Shown here: positions 1-7,078 of the stretch, piece after piece
Layout of the letters: the number at the start of each line of letters is the position of its first letter
Numbering within the stretch: the stretch's first letter is position 1
Assembly (NCBI GenBank): GCA_031260865.1
Contig: JAISKQ010000126.1
Location: 1-11,143 of the forward strand
DNA: 11,143 nt
Direction of reading: 5' to 3'
DNA from: Prevotella sp.
GTDB taxonomy: Bacteria; Bacteroidota; Bacteroidia; Bacteroidales; Dysgonomonadaceae
Translations under genes and position numbers: made by a program
The notes under the pieces: model-generated
What the model was told of the DNA's origin: nothing
Database searches by the model: none
Seen by the model: the letters and a program-made list of their open reading frames with translations, nothing else

Positions 1-257
1 TTTCTCACTACCGAACCTTCATCCACACGGATGGCATCGATAAAACCATCGATACGCGGTCTGATTTCTATATCTTCCTGACCTTTTATCGTCGCGGGAT
101 ATACTGTTTCTAATTGCGCCGACTGTTCGGCAAGAACAGTCGTTTCATATACTTGCGGCTTATCATCGCCATCCCCGAAAGGATTGGTGAATTTCTTTCC
201 ACAAGATGCCATAACCAATAGAGCCATAGCTCCAATAACAATCTTTTTCAAATTCAT
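1..257 (-). CDS. RND efflux periplasmic adaptor (membrane fusion lipoprotein), N-terminal part
   Basis: Adaptor subunit that would link an inner-membrane RND pump to an outer-membrane channel, in the AcrA/MexA/HlyD_D23 family. Only the first 85 codons lie in the window; the rest runs off the left edge. The ATG at 257 opens a lipoprotein signal peptide: MNLKK, a hydrophobic stretch, then a lipobox ending MASC with Cys19 as the expected lipidation site. After a short linker, the segment around residues 55-85 has the family's first beta strands and start of the lipoyl/barrel-sandwich domain, including GQEDIEIRPRIDGFI and VDEGSVV. It starts 6 bp after the MarR-type gene ends, so the two are probably one operon with the pump and outer-membrane genes beyond the edge. 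Substrate cannot be told. The family call is firm; the missing C-terminus means an intact gene is assumed. Confidence 0.9.
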   Translation of the reverse strand, partial: MNLKKIVIGAMALLVMASCGKKFTNPFGDGDDKPQVYETTVLAEQSAQLETVYPATIKGQEDIEIRPRIDGFIDAIRVDEGSVVR

Positions 258-263
258 ACCTAA

Positions 264-743
264 TTATAATTTATTGTTTGTTTTATTACTCAATTTATCC
301 ATTTCTCTTAAAAGAATCTGTAATTGAATCTTTAAAGATTCTTTATCAATATTTTCAAACAGCTTATTCTGACCTTTCTTGACTTTTATAATCGCTTTTT
401 CAAAAAGTTCGGAACCTGCTTCTGTGATTTCTACTACGCGCGCCCGAGTATCTGTAAGGCTTTCGCGCCGGCTGATAAACCCTTTCCGCTGTAAAGTTCT
501 TAAGATTGTGGAAGTCGTCATCGGATCAATATCCGTCTCTTGTGACAATATGATCTGCGTAATTTCCATTTTAAGCTTCGACATGTGGTAAATAGCGCCA
601 AGCAATTCTAACTGAGAACTTGTAAGACCAAATTCATCGAGCAATCTATGTTTTCCTCTTTGCCAAAATTTGGAAATTCTCCAGATTAAGCATCCAATAT
701 CTTCATTATTAATGCTTTCTAATATGTTGCAATCTCCATCCAT
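264..743 (-). CDS. MarR-family transcriptional regulator
   Basis: A 159-residue protein of normal MarR length, expected to bind DNA as a dimer and to respond to a small ligand. A winged helix-turn-helix occupies roughly residues 45-110: the helices around EITQIILSQETDIDPMTTST lead into LRTLQRKGFISRR, and the wing carries the conserved pattern DTRARVVEITEAG (residues 98-110). N- and C-terminal helices would form the dimer interface. The ATG at 743 lies about 40 nt downstream of the predicted transcription start and is the first good start. The gene sits directly upstream of an RND adaptor gene, which is the usual arrangement for a local repressor of a drug or metabolite efflux pump. A direct repeat over its promoter could be its own operator. 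Function as pump regulator is inferred from context; the family assignment rests on sequence. Confidence 0.93.
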   Translation of the reverse strand: MDGDCNILESINNEDIGCLIWRISKFWQRGKHRLLDEFGLTSSQLELLGAIYHMSKLKMEITQIILSQETDIDPMTTSTILRTLQRKGFISRRESLTDTRARVVEITEAGSELFEKAIIKVKKGQNKLFENIDKESLKIQLQILLREMDKLSNKTNNKL

Positions 744-790
744 CTAAAACATTATTTATTCTATTTCAGTCACTCTGTTTTATTCGGTCG

Positions 791-798
791 CAAATATA
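791..798 (-). promoter_or_regulatory. Predicted -7 box of the marR-efflux operon
   Basis: On the minus strand the sequence reads TATATTTG, an exact match to the Bacteroidota TAnnTTTG element. It would start transcription near 784, about 40 nt before the MarR ATG. I see no convincing -33 TTTG element; the -33 zone is instead occupied by a 12-bp direct repeat. Confidence 0.55.
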
Positions 799-820
799 AT
801 AAGTGTACATATAATAAGTG
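794..820. repeat. 12-bp direct repeat, possible operator
   Basis: ATATAATAAGTG occurs at 794-805 and again at 809-820, a period of 15 bp. The first copy overlaps the predicted -7 box of the marR operon, and a TGTACA palindrome lies between the copies. The position suits a repressor-binding site. MarR proteins normally prefer inverted repeats, so this is only a candidate; it could also be chance in AT-rich DNA. Confidence 0.4.
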
Positions 821-960
821 AGTATTATTTCTATTAAAATACGTTGTTTAACATTTTTTGCACATCGTATAACATTTGTAGACAAAAGATAAAAATTATA
901 CTGCTGATAAGCGCCTGTCTTCATTCTTGCCATGCCGCTTTCACCACCGCGTTTATTGGA

Positions 961-991
961 TTGTCCGCCGGCTTGAAAAATACTATCTTTG
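961..991 (+). promoter_or_regulatory. Bacteroidota-type promoter of the YhcC-like gene
   Basis: A -7 box TATCTTTG at 984-991 has a TTG at 961-963 placed 20 bp upstream, matching the spacing of Bacteroidota -33/-7 promoters. Transcription would begin near 998, leaving a leader of under 20 nt before the ATG at 1015. The promoter lies inside an upstream extension of the reading frame, so it argues against an earlier translation start. Confidence 0.7.
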
Positions 992-1014
992 CATATAAAA
1001 TTAAAAAAAGGCTG

Positions 1015-1935
1015 ATGGAAAATAGATTCTATAAGGAATTTGGAGAGCTGCTTTCAAAGCATTTCCCTTATAAAGTTCAGAAAATATCAATCAACGCGGG
1101 ATTTACCTGCCCCAACAGGGATGGAAACAAGGCTGTTGGAGGCTGTACCTATTGCAACAACCAGAGTTTTAGTCCGGGGTATGGAGGCAAGCGACGTTCG
1201 GTAAGCGACCAGTTGAAAGATGGGATTGACTTCTTCTCTTATAAATATCCAGATATGAAATATTTAGCTTACTTTCAGTCATATACGAATACGTACGACA
1301 GCATGGATAAGCTTATCGGATTATATGAAGAGGCGTTATCTTACCCTAATGTGGTGGGACTGATTATCGGCACGCGCCCCGATTGTATGCCGGATGAGTT
1401 ACTGGACTATTTTGCCGGGTTAAACAAGAGGACTTTTCTCTTGATAGAATATGGCTTGGAATCAACCCTTGATGCTACATTAGGCTTTATTAACCGCGGA
1501 CACACGTATAAGGAAAGTGAAGAAGCCATAAGAAAGACCGCTGCAAAGGGCATCTACACAGGGGCGCACCTTATTTTGGGTTTACCGCGTGAGACCCGTG
1601 AGCAAATACTCGCGCATGCCGATGTGGTAGCTAAACTACCTTTGACGACAGTAAAACTGCATCAGTTACAACTGATAAAAGGAACTGTGATGGCAAGGCA
1701 ATACAAGGAGCATCCCGAATGGTTCAACCTGTTTGAGATAGATGAATACATTGATTTGTGCGTCGATTTTGCCGAACGGTTGAATCCGGACTTCATCATA
1801 GAACGTTTCGTATCCCAATCGCCAAAACAGTTGCTGATAGCTCCTGACTGGGGATTAAAGAACTTTGAGTTTACGGCGAAGATACTGAAACGGTTTGCCG
1901 AAAGGGAGACAGTACAGGGAAGACTGTATCGCTAA
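1015..1935 (+). CDS. YhcC-family radical SAM protein (TIGR01212 type)
   Basis: A 306-residue radical SAM protein related to E. coli YhcC, whose substrate I do not know to be established. The iron-sulfur motif has the family's unusual wide spacing: Cys32, then Cys44 and Cys47 (CX11CX2C), inside TCPNRDG...GGCTYCN. Further family landmarks are YFQSYTNTY, IGTRPDC, LLIEYGLES, GAHLILGLPRE, VKLHQLQLIKG and the C-terminal LLIAPDWGLKN. The frame is open upstream to a TTG at 844, but a clear promoter at 961-991 lies in that extension, and the start at ATG 1015 (MENRFYKEFG) gives the normal family length. It is divergent from the marR operon and convergent with coaBC, 5 bp apart. It appears monocistronic. 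Family call is firm; the biochemical role is not known to me. Confidence 0.93.
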   Translation: MENRFYKEFGELLSKHFPYKVQKISINAGFTCPNRDGNKAVGGCTYCNNQSFSPGYGGKRRSVSDQLKDGIDFFSYKYPDMKYLAYFQSYTNTYDSMDKLIGLYEEALSYPNVVGLIIGTRPDCMPDELLDYFAGLNKRTFLLIEYGLESTLDATLGFINRGHTYKESEEAIRKTAAKGIYTGAHLILGLPRETREQILAHADVVAKLPLTTVKLHQLQLIKGTVMARQYKEHPEWFNLFEIDEYIDLCVDFAERLNPDFIIERFVSQSPKQLLIAPDWGLKNFEFTAKILKRFAERETVQGRLYR

Positions 1936-1944
1936 GGCGTTTAC
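1926..1944. terminator. Weak imperfect hairpin across the convergent gene ends
   Basis: GTATCGC and GCGTTTAC can pair imperfectly around TAAG, covering both stop codons of the converging genes. There is no T-run and the stem is short and bulged. It is the only structure available for termination in this 5-bp gap, so it is listed at low confidence. Confidence 0.2.
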
Positions 1945-3134
1945 ATCAACGTTTCGTCAATAATATCCGAGGCGACTTCTTTTTTCGATTTCAAAGCAAA
2001 ATCTTTTCGTTCCCCATTTTTATTAAGAATGGATATCTTGTTGGTATCGTGCTTAAAACCGGCTCCGGCGTCATTCAGTGAGTTCAGTACAATGAAATCA
2101 AGGTTCTTTTTCACTATCTTTTTCAGGGCGTTCGCCTCTTCGTCATTCGTTTCCAAGGCAAAACCGACAAGCGTCTGATTCGCTTTTTTCATCTTACCTA
2201 ACGACGCGGCTATATCGTTGTTGGGAACAAGCGAGATTGTGAACAAATCCTCTCCTCTTTTTACCTTTTCGGCATACTGTTCCGCCGGGCGATAATCGGC
2301 TACCGCGGCGCACAAGATAGCGGCATCCATTGACGGAAAGGCTTTTACGGAAGCATTGTACATATCTTCCGCCGATTCGACGTCTATCCTCGTTATATTC
2401 GGATGATTCGCCTTTAACGAGACCGGTCCGGCGACAAGCGTCACTTCAGCTCCGCGGCGGGCACATTCTTCAGCAAGGGCGAATCCCATTTTTCCCGAAG
2501 AATAATTTCCGATAAAGCGCACCGGGTCTATCTTTTCGTATGTAGGTCCCGCGGTTATCAATATTTTCTTCTTCGATAGCGATTGTCCTTTTGCAAAAAA
2601 ATCCTCCACAATGGACAGTATATTTTCGGGTTCTTCCATACGTCCTTTTCCTATCAGGTGGCTTGCCAATTCGCCAGCGGCAGGCTCTATGATGATATTA
2701 CCATACGAACGGAGCAAATCCAAAGCTCGGGTGGTAGACGGATGCGCGAACATGTCGAGATCCATCGCGGGAGCAATCATAACAGGCGCTTTCATCGACA
2801 TGTAGGTCGTAATTAGCATATTATCCGCCACTCCATTTGCCATTTTCCCTAAAGTGGAAGCCGTGGCGGGAGCGATCAACATCAAATCAGCCCATTGACC
2901 AAGATCCACATGGCTATGCCAAGTACCATCATTCGCCGTGAAAAACTCACTGACAACGGGCTTTCCGGTCAACGCGGACAATGTCACGGGAGTGATAAAT
3001 TCTTTTCCTGCCGGCGTAATCACAATTTGCACCTCTGCTCCGGCTTTTATAAGCAGACGGGCAAGCGACGCCGCTTTATAGGCTGCTATGCTGCCGGTAA
3101 TCCCCAATATGATATGTTTATCTTTCAAAGTCAT
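1941..3134 (-). CDS. coaBC: Bifunctional phosphopantothenoylcysteine decarboxylase / phosphopantothenate-cysteine ligase
   Basis: Carries out two cytosolic steps of coenzyme A synthesis: CoaB joins cysteine to 4'-phosphopantothenate using CTP, and CoaC, an FMN enzyme, decarboxylates the product to 4'-phosphopantetheine. At 397 residues it has the usual fused length. CoaC spans about 1-185: GSIAAYKAASL, the catalytic His75 in HSHVDLGQWADL, the PATAST flavin motif and PAMDLDMF. CoaB spans about 188-397: ITAGPTYEKIDPVRFIGN with Asn210, SSGKMG, AAVADYRP and a KVKR lysine motif. Two CoaC positions differ from E. coli Dfp as I recall it: Asn125 of PAMN is Asp125, and the substrate-clamp Cys158 is Ser158. 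Spacing is otherwise identical, so I infer a lineage variant rather than a dead enzyme. ATG 3134 sits 18 nt downstream of a -7 box. Confidence 0.97.
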   Translation of the reverse strand: MTLKDKHIILGITGSIAAYKAASLARLLIKAGAEVQIVITPAGKEFITPVTLSALTGKPVVSEFFTANDGTWHSHVDLGQWADLMLIAPATASTLGKMANGVADNMLITTYMSMKAPVMIAPAMDLDMFAHPSTTRALDLLRSYGNIIIEPAAGELASHLIGKGRMEEPENILSIVEDFFAKGQSLSKKKILITAGPTYEKIDPVRFIGNYSSGKMGFALAEECARRGAEVTLVAGPVSLKANHPNITRIDVESAEDMYNASVKAFPSMDAAILCAAVADYRPAEQYAEKVKRGEDLFTISLVPNNDIAASLGKMKKANQTLVGFALETNDEEANALKKIVKKNLDFIVLNSLNDAGAGFKHDTNKISILNKNGERKDFALKSKKEVASDIIDETLM

Positions 3135-3151
3135 GTCCCTAATATTTTAGA

Positions 3152-3159
3152 CAAAGATA
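3152..3159 (-). promoter_or_regulatory. Predicted -7 box of coaBC
   Basis: The minus strand reads TATCTTTG, identical to the boxes before three other genes here. Transcription would start near 3145, about 11 nt before the coaBC ATG. A TTTTG upstream is spaced about 23 bp away, slightly long for a -33 element, so only the -7 box is claimed. Confidence 0.6.
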
Positions 3160-3275
3160 CATCTAATCAAAATACAGGGATTCAAAACGCGGCTAAAAAT
3201 TGTTGTTAATCATAATTTATCCAACAAATTTCCATGTTTTACCTTATTGTGCGTCGTATTTATAATTCTTTTCAA

Positions 3276-3283
3276 TACTTTTG
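3276..3283 (+). promoter_or_regulatory. Predicted -7 box of the MFS transporter gene
   Basis: TACTTTTG fits TAnnTTTG and would start transcription near 3290, giving a leader of roughly 44 nt before ATG 3334. No well-spaced -33 TTTG is visible; the nearest TTG (3247-3249) is 26 bp away. The rest of the 199-bp gap between the divergent coaBC and this gene holds only a short imperfect inverted repeat (TTGTTG at 3200-3205, CAACAA at 3222-3227). Confidence 0.5.
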
Positions 3284-3333
3284 CATGATAAAAAATTTAA
3301 ACTAACATTGAATACACCAAAAACAAGCCTATT

Positions 3334-4695
3334 ATGACGGAAATATTAAAACAAAAATTAAGCGATTCCAAAGCTGCCCGCTGGGGAGTGCTGTGCGTCG
3401 TCGCGTTAACCATGTTCTGTGGATACTTTATTACAGATGTTATGGCTCCTTTAAAACCAATGCTCGAAAGTGAACTGGGATGGAAAAGTTCTGATTACGG
3501 TTTCTTTACGAGTGCATACGGATGGTTTAACGTATTTCTATTCATGCTCATTTTTGGAGGCATTATTCTTGATAAGATGGGCGTCCGTTTTACGGGATTA
3601 GGCGCGTGTATATTAATGGTTCTCGGCTGTTCTCTAAAATATTACGCGGTTGCTTACGGTCAAACATTTGATGGCGCTATATTTGGAATTAGCACTCAGG
3701 TGATGGTAGCCAGTATTGGATTTGCCATTTTTGGTATGGGTGTGGAAATAGCCGGTATCACAGTCACTAAAATAATAGTCAGGTGGTTTAAAGGACACGA
3801 AATGGCCTTGGCGATGGGACTGCAAGTCTCGGTCGCGCGTATAGGCACAACTCTTGCCTTATCCGGAGCCATACCTATTGCAAAATATTTTAATAGTATT
3901 TCAGCTCCTATTCTATTTGGTCTTGTCCTGCTTTGCATCGGATTAATAGCTTTCCTTGTATTCAGCGTTATGGATAGAAAATTAGACGCCTCTATGACTC
4001 AAATGGATGAAGTGGCAGACGAACCGTTCAAGGTATCTGATATTCTCTTCATTGTTAAAAACAGAGGATTTTGGTTGATCGCGTTTTTATGTGTGTTATT
4101 CTACTCTGCCGTTTTCCCATTCTTGAAGTATGCGGTTGACCTTATGATAAATAAATACAACGTTGAACCTGAATTCGCAGGCAATATCCCGGCTATACTT
4201 CCTCTTGGAGCCATATTCTTAACACCTTTCTTTGGTGGAATATATGATAAAAAAGGGAAAGGCGCTACAATAATGATGATTGGCGCTGTATTACTTATTG
4301 TGGTACATTTTCTATTCGCGATTCCATTACTCAATGTATGGTGGTTCGCGACAGCCTTGATGGTACTATTAGGTATCGCCTTTTCGTTGGTGCCATCTGC
4401 CATGTGGCCGTCTGTTCCGAAAATTATTCCTGAGAATAAATTGGGGACAGCATACGCGTTAATCTTCTGGGTACAGAATTGGGGATTGATGGGAGTGCCA
4501 TATATAATAGGGAAAATACTGGAAAAATATTGTGTGACCGGACAACGCGTCGATGGTAGTTTTACATATAATTACACTCTACCCATGATCATCTTCACAT
4601 GTTTCGGCATCCTGGCTCTCATCGTTGCCTTTATGCTCAAAGCGGAGGATAAGAAAAAAGGCTATGGGCTTGAGTTACCAAATATTAAAAAGTAA
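3334..4695 (+). CDS. MFS transporter resembling the dipeptide carrier MFSD1
   Basis: A 453-residue inner-membrane protein with about 12 hydrophobic helices in two halves, typical of the major facilitator superfamily. The A-like motif between helices 2 and 3 reads GGIILDKMGVRFTG (about residues 75-88). Two stretches recall MFSD1, the animal lysosomal dipeptide uniporter: WFKGHEMALAMGLQVSVARIG (from residue 151) and AMWPSVPKIIPENKLGTAY (356-374), followed by QNWGL. Glu138 and Arg169 lie 31 residues apart; I recall the substrate-binding Glu and Arg of MFSD1 having this same spacing, but could not check it. The next gene is a peptide symporter, which also points to dipeptides or related amino-acid compounds. 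Direction and substrate are inferred. A strong terminator follows the stop, so it is probably transcribed mainly alone. Confidence 0.88.
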   Translation: MTEILKQKLSDSKAARWGVLCVVALTMFCGYFITDVMAPLKPMLESELGWKSSDYGFFTSAYGWFNVFLFMLIFGGIILDKMGVRFTGLGACILMVLGCSLKYYAVAYGQTFDGAIFGISTQVMVASIGFAIFGMGVEIAGITVTKIIVRWFKGHEMALAMGLQVSVARIGTTLALSGAIPIAKYFNSISAPILFGLVLLCIGLIAFLVFSVMDRKLDASMTQMDEVADEPFKVSDILFIVKNRGFWLIAFLCVLFYSAVFPFLKYAVDLMINKYNVEPEFAGNIPAILPLGAIFLTPFFGGIYDKKGKGATIMMIGAVLLIVVHFLFAIPLLNVWWFATALMVLLGIAFSLVPSAMWPSVPKIIPENKLGTAYALIFWVQNWGLMGVPYIIGKILEKYCVTGQRVDGSFTYNYTLPMIIFTCFGILALIVAFMLKAEDKKKGYGLELPNIKK

Positions 4696-4699
4696 AATC

Positions 4700-4732
4700 A
4701 AAATCCGGTTCATTAAAACAACCGGATTTTTT
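4700..4732 (+). terminator. Rho-independent terminator after the MFS gene
   Basis: An 11-bp perfect stem pairs AAAATCCGGTT (4700-4710) with AACCGGATTTT (4720-4730) around a 9-nt loop, and the right arm runs into a TTTTTT tract (4727-4732). It starts 5 bp after the MFS stop codon. It separates the MFS gene from the POT gene, although read-through is possible since no promoter box is evident in the next 25 bp. Confidence 0.88.
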
Positions 4733-4757
4733 ATAAAGAACGACTGAAATTTATAGG

Positions 4758-6518
4758 ATGACTCCCGAAATAAACACGGAACAAAAAGGACACCCCAAAG
4801 GTATATATTTGCTTTTCGCGACTGAAATGTGGGAACGTTTCAGCTATTATGGCATGCGGGCATTATTCTCGCTCTATATGCTTAACGCTCTATTATTCGA
4901 CAAATCATATAGTGGACAAATATATGGAAGCTATACCGGATTAGTGTATCTCACTCCTCTCATCGGAGGCTACATTGCCGACCGCTATTGGGGCAACAGG
5001 CGTTCTATAATAGTAGGCGCGCTCGTGATGGCGATAGGTCAATTCCTACTATTTCTTTCGGGTTGTTTTTTTGAGACCATTGGTACAGCGACAATCCTGA
5101 TGTTCTCCGGTTTAGGATTCCTTATTTTAGGCAACGGTTTCTTTAAACCGAATATTTCCTCGATGGTAGGGCAATTATACACTGCCGGCGATAGGCGAAA
5201 AGATTCAGCTTATACAATATTCTATATGGGAGTCAACACCGGGTCGTTTATCGCGCCTCTGATTTGCGGCTTCTTTGGAGATACAGGTCATCCGGCTGAT
5301 TTCAGATGGGGCTTTTTGGCGGCATGTATAGGTATGCTTATAGGTGTTACGATATTTTTTATTTTTAAAGATAAATATCTAAAAACGCCAAACGGGGACG
5401 CGATAGGAATTATCCCTAATAATAAGGATGTAAATAAAAATGAGACTATAAAATCATCAGAGAACCTTTCGGAAGAGAAAAAGACATCAAGCGTTCGGAA
5501 TGTTATAATATGGGGAACGGTATGGATTATACTATTTTACCTCCTTTATTTTCTATTGGAAACGGACTTGATAGGTTCTATTATTTTTTCTTTAACGGTT
5601 GCTGCTCCCGGATACATCATATCAGACCCATCATTGACAAAAATAGAACGTTCCCGTATTTGGGTGATTTATATCATTGCTTTCTTTGTCATTTTCTTTT
5701 GGGCGGCATTCGAACAGGCAGGAGCTTCCCTTACTTATTTCGCGGAAGAACAAACCGATAGGCATATTGAGCTATTCAACCGGACAATACCGACATCTTA
5801 CTTTCAATCGGTAAATGCCTTTTCCATTATTATTTTCGCGCCTCTATTTGTAATGCTTTGGACAAAATTGAACAAAAGAGGAAAAGAACCGGCATCCCCA
5901 TTCAAACAATCCATCGGACTATTTTTACTTGCCGCGGGCTATTTGGTCATTGCCTTTGGTGTGAAAGGGCTGGCTCCCGGAGTGAAAGTAAGTATGCTAT
6001 GGCTGATTAGTTTATATGTAATCCATACGTTTGGCGAACTCTGTTTATCGCCCATTGGTTTATCGATGGTAAATAAATTGGCGCCACTACGCTTTGCTTC
6101 GCTTCTAATGGCGGTCTGGTATTTGAGTACCGCTACGGCAAATAAATTCGCCGGCACATTAAGCGGTTATTACCCTCAGCCGATCATTGAACTGGCATTG
6201 GTACAGTCCGCCGAAAAAGATAATTCCCTAACATTACTCCCTAAAGATTTTGCGGAGTCTGTGACCGAGAAAGACGGCACGGCAGTCATTCCATTCGATA
6301 AAATAACATTCTCCAAAATTGAAGATAAAACGCTAAAAAGTCAAATACAGAACAATTTGGAAAAGCAACAAATGGAAAATCCAAAAACCTTTATGGGATA
6401 CCGGATTTCCAACCTGTATGACTTTTTCATGTTGTTTGTGTTCATGGCGGGAGCCGCGTCTGTCATCCTGTTCTTCCTATCCAAAAGATTGCTGAAGATG
6501 ATGCATGGGATAAAATAA
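4758..6518 (+). CDS. POT/PTR2-family proton-coupled di-/tripeptide symporter
   Basis: Imports di- and tripeptides with protons across the inner membrane. The family signature near the N-terminus is complete: Glu23, Glu26, Arg27 and Phe28 in ExxERF, followed by YYGMR. The PTR2 motif FYMGVNTGSFIAPLICG (Asn160) and FWAAFEQAGA with Glu319 are also present. At 586 residues it is longer than many bacterial POTs. An Asn/Lys/Glu-rich cytoplasmic linker lies around residues 205-245 before two extra hydrophobic segments. A second, charged insert of about 77 residues (470-546) separates the last two helices and should face the periplasm. ATG 4758 gives a normal N-terminus; no TAnnTTTG box precedes it, so expression may depend on terminator read-through or an unseen promoter. 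The DNA glycosylase gene follows after 8 bp. DtpA/DtpT naming would be by family only. Confidence 0.95.
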   Translation: MTPEINTEQKGHPKGIYLLFATEMWERFSYYGMRALFSLYMLNALLFDKSYSGQIYGSYTGLVYLTPLIGGYIADRYWGNRRSIIVGALVMAIGQFLLFLSGCFFETIGTATILMFSGLGFLILGNGFFKPNISSMVGQLYTAGDRRKDSAYTIFYMGVNTGSFIAPLICGFFGDTGHPADFRWGFLAACIGMLIGVTIFFIFKDKYLKTPNGDAIGIIPNNKDVNKNETIKSSENLSEEKKTSSVRNVIIWGTVWIILFYLLYFLLETDLIGSIIFSLTVAAPGYIISDPSLTKIERSRIWVIYIIAFFVIFFWAAFEQAGASLTYFAEEQTDRHIELFNRTIPTSYFQSVNAFSIIIFAPLFVMLWTKLNKRGKEPASPFKQSIGLFLLAAGYLVIAFGVKGLAPGVKVSMLWLISLYVIHTFGELCLSPIGLSMVNKLAPLRFASLLMAVWYLSTATANKFAGTLSGYYPQPIIELALVQSAEKDNSLTLLPKDFAESVTEKDGTAVIPFDKITFSKIEDKTLKSQIQNNLEKQQMENPKTFMGYRISNLYDFFMLFVFMAGAASVILFFLSKRLLKMMHGIK

Positions 6519-6526
6519 TATAGCGG

Positions 6527-7024
6527 ATGAGAAAAATTGCCTTTATACCAATCGCGGACAATAATTCAAGAATCCTGATACTGGGAACAATGCCCAGTGA
6601 AGAATCCCTGAGAAAACAAGAACGGTATGGGCATAAAAGCAATCAATTCTGGAAAATCATTTTTTTGCTGTTCAACAAGCCTCTTCCCGAAGAGTATGAA
6701 GAAAAGAACACCCTGCTAAAAGAGAAAAGAATAGCCATTTGGGATGTACTCGAATCGTGTGAAGGACAAGGCAGCTTGGATAGCAATATAAAAAATGAAA
6801 GACCCAATGATTTCAATAAATTCTTCAAAGAGTATCCGCGGATTAAACACATATTTTTCACCAGTAAGAAAGCCGAAGCGTTTTATAAAAGATATGTCGG
6901 TTTCGATGGAGAGCATATATTCATAACCCTACCTTCACCCAGCGCGGCGAACGCGGGAATGCGGTTTGACGAAAAATTAGAAAAATGGAAAATCTTGGCT
7001 GATACCGTTAATTCATATACTTAA
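6527..7024 (+). CDS. DNA-deoxyinosine (hypoxanthine-DNA) glycosylase, UDG superfamily family 6
   Basis: A 165-residue base-excision repair enzyme predicted to remove hypoxanthine, and possibly uracil, from deaminated DNA. The UDG-type motif 1 is LGTMPSEESL (Gly20-Ser24), followed by the family's YGHKSNQFW (Tyr34-Trp42). The middle block AIWDVLESCEGQGSLDSNI (about 70-88) and the C-terminal LPSPSAANA (135-143) match the TIGR04274-type hypoxanthine-DNA glycosylase layout. The block normally written FNGKKA in relatives reads FTSKKA here (110-116), so the usual Asn is Thr112. ATG 6527 lies 8 bp after the POT stop, which suggests co-transcription with an unrelated transporter; the next gene has its own promoter. 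Confidence in superfamily is high; the exact base preference is inferred. Confidence 0.87.
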   Translation: MRKIAFIPIADNNSRILILGTMPSEESLRKQERYGHKSNQFWKIIFLLFNKPLPEEYEEKNTLLKEKRIAIWDVLESCEGQGSLDSNIKNERPNDFNKFFKEYPRIKHIFFTSKKAEAFYKRYVGFDGEHIFITLPSPSAANAGMRFDEKLEKWKILADTVNSYT

Positions 7025-7048
7025 AAATCTACTGAACTAAAATATTCT

Positions 7049-7056
7049 TATCTTTG
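7049..7056 (+). promoter_or_regulatory. Predicted -7 box of the rpoN operon
   Basis: TATCTTTG is an exact Bacteroidota -7 match; transcription would start near 7063, about 16 nt before the rpoN ATG. No clear -33 TTTG is seen at the right distance. Confidence 0.6.
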
Positions 7057-7078
7057 TTAGAAGAATTACAGCGTTTAT

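Noticed and set aside
769..933. A 55-codon minus-strand frame beginning MARMKTGAYQQ between the marR gene and the YhcC-like gene
   Set aside because: It runs straight through the predicted marR promoter and direct repeat, resembles no family I know, and has no promoter box of its own at a proper distance.
744..1014. Search for a tRNA, riboswitch or small RNA in the 271-bp divergent gap
   Set aside because: No cloverleaf, no strong hairpin with T-run and no recognisable riboswitch motif; only the two divergent promoters and the direct repeat can be supported.
2330..3209. Plus-strand frames opposite coaBC
   Set aside because: They mirror strong coaBC coding sequence and have no recognisable domain; one also crosses the coaBC promoter.
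3199..3230. Imperfect inverted repeat TTGTTG...CAACAA between coaBC and the MFS gene
   Set aside because: Only six paired bases in AT-rich DNA and not placed on either -7 box; too weak to call an operator.
3634..4403. Several antisense frames of 63-100 codons inside the MFS gene
   Set aside because: They are complements of hydrophobic helix codons in a clearly coding gene and show no motif or start context.
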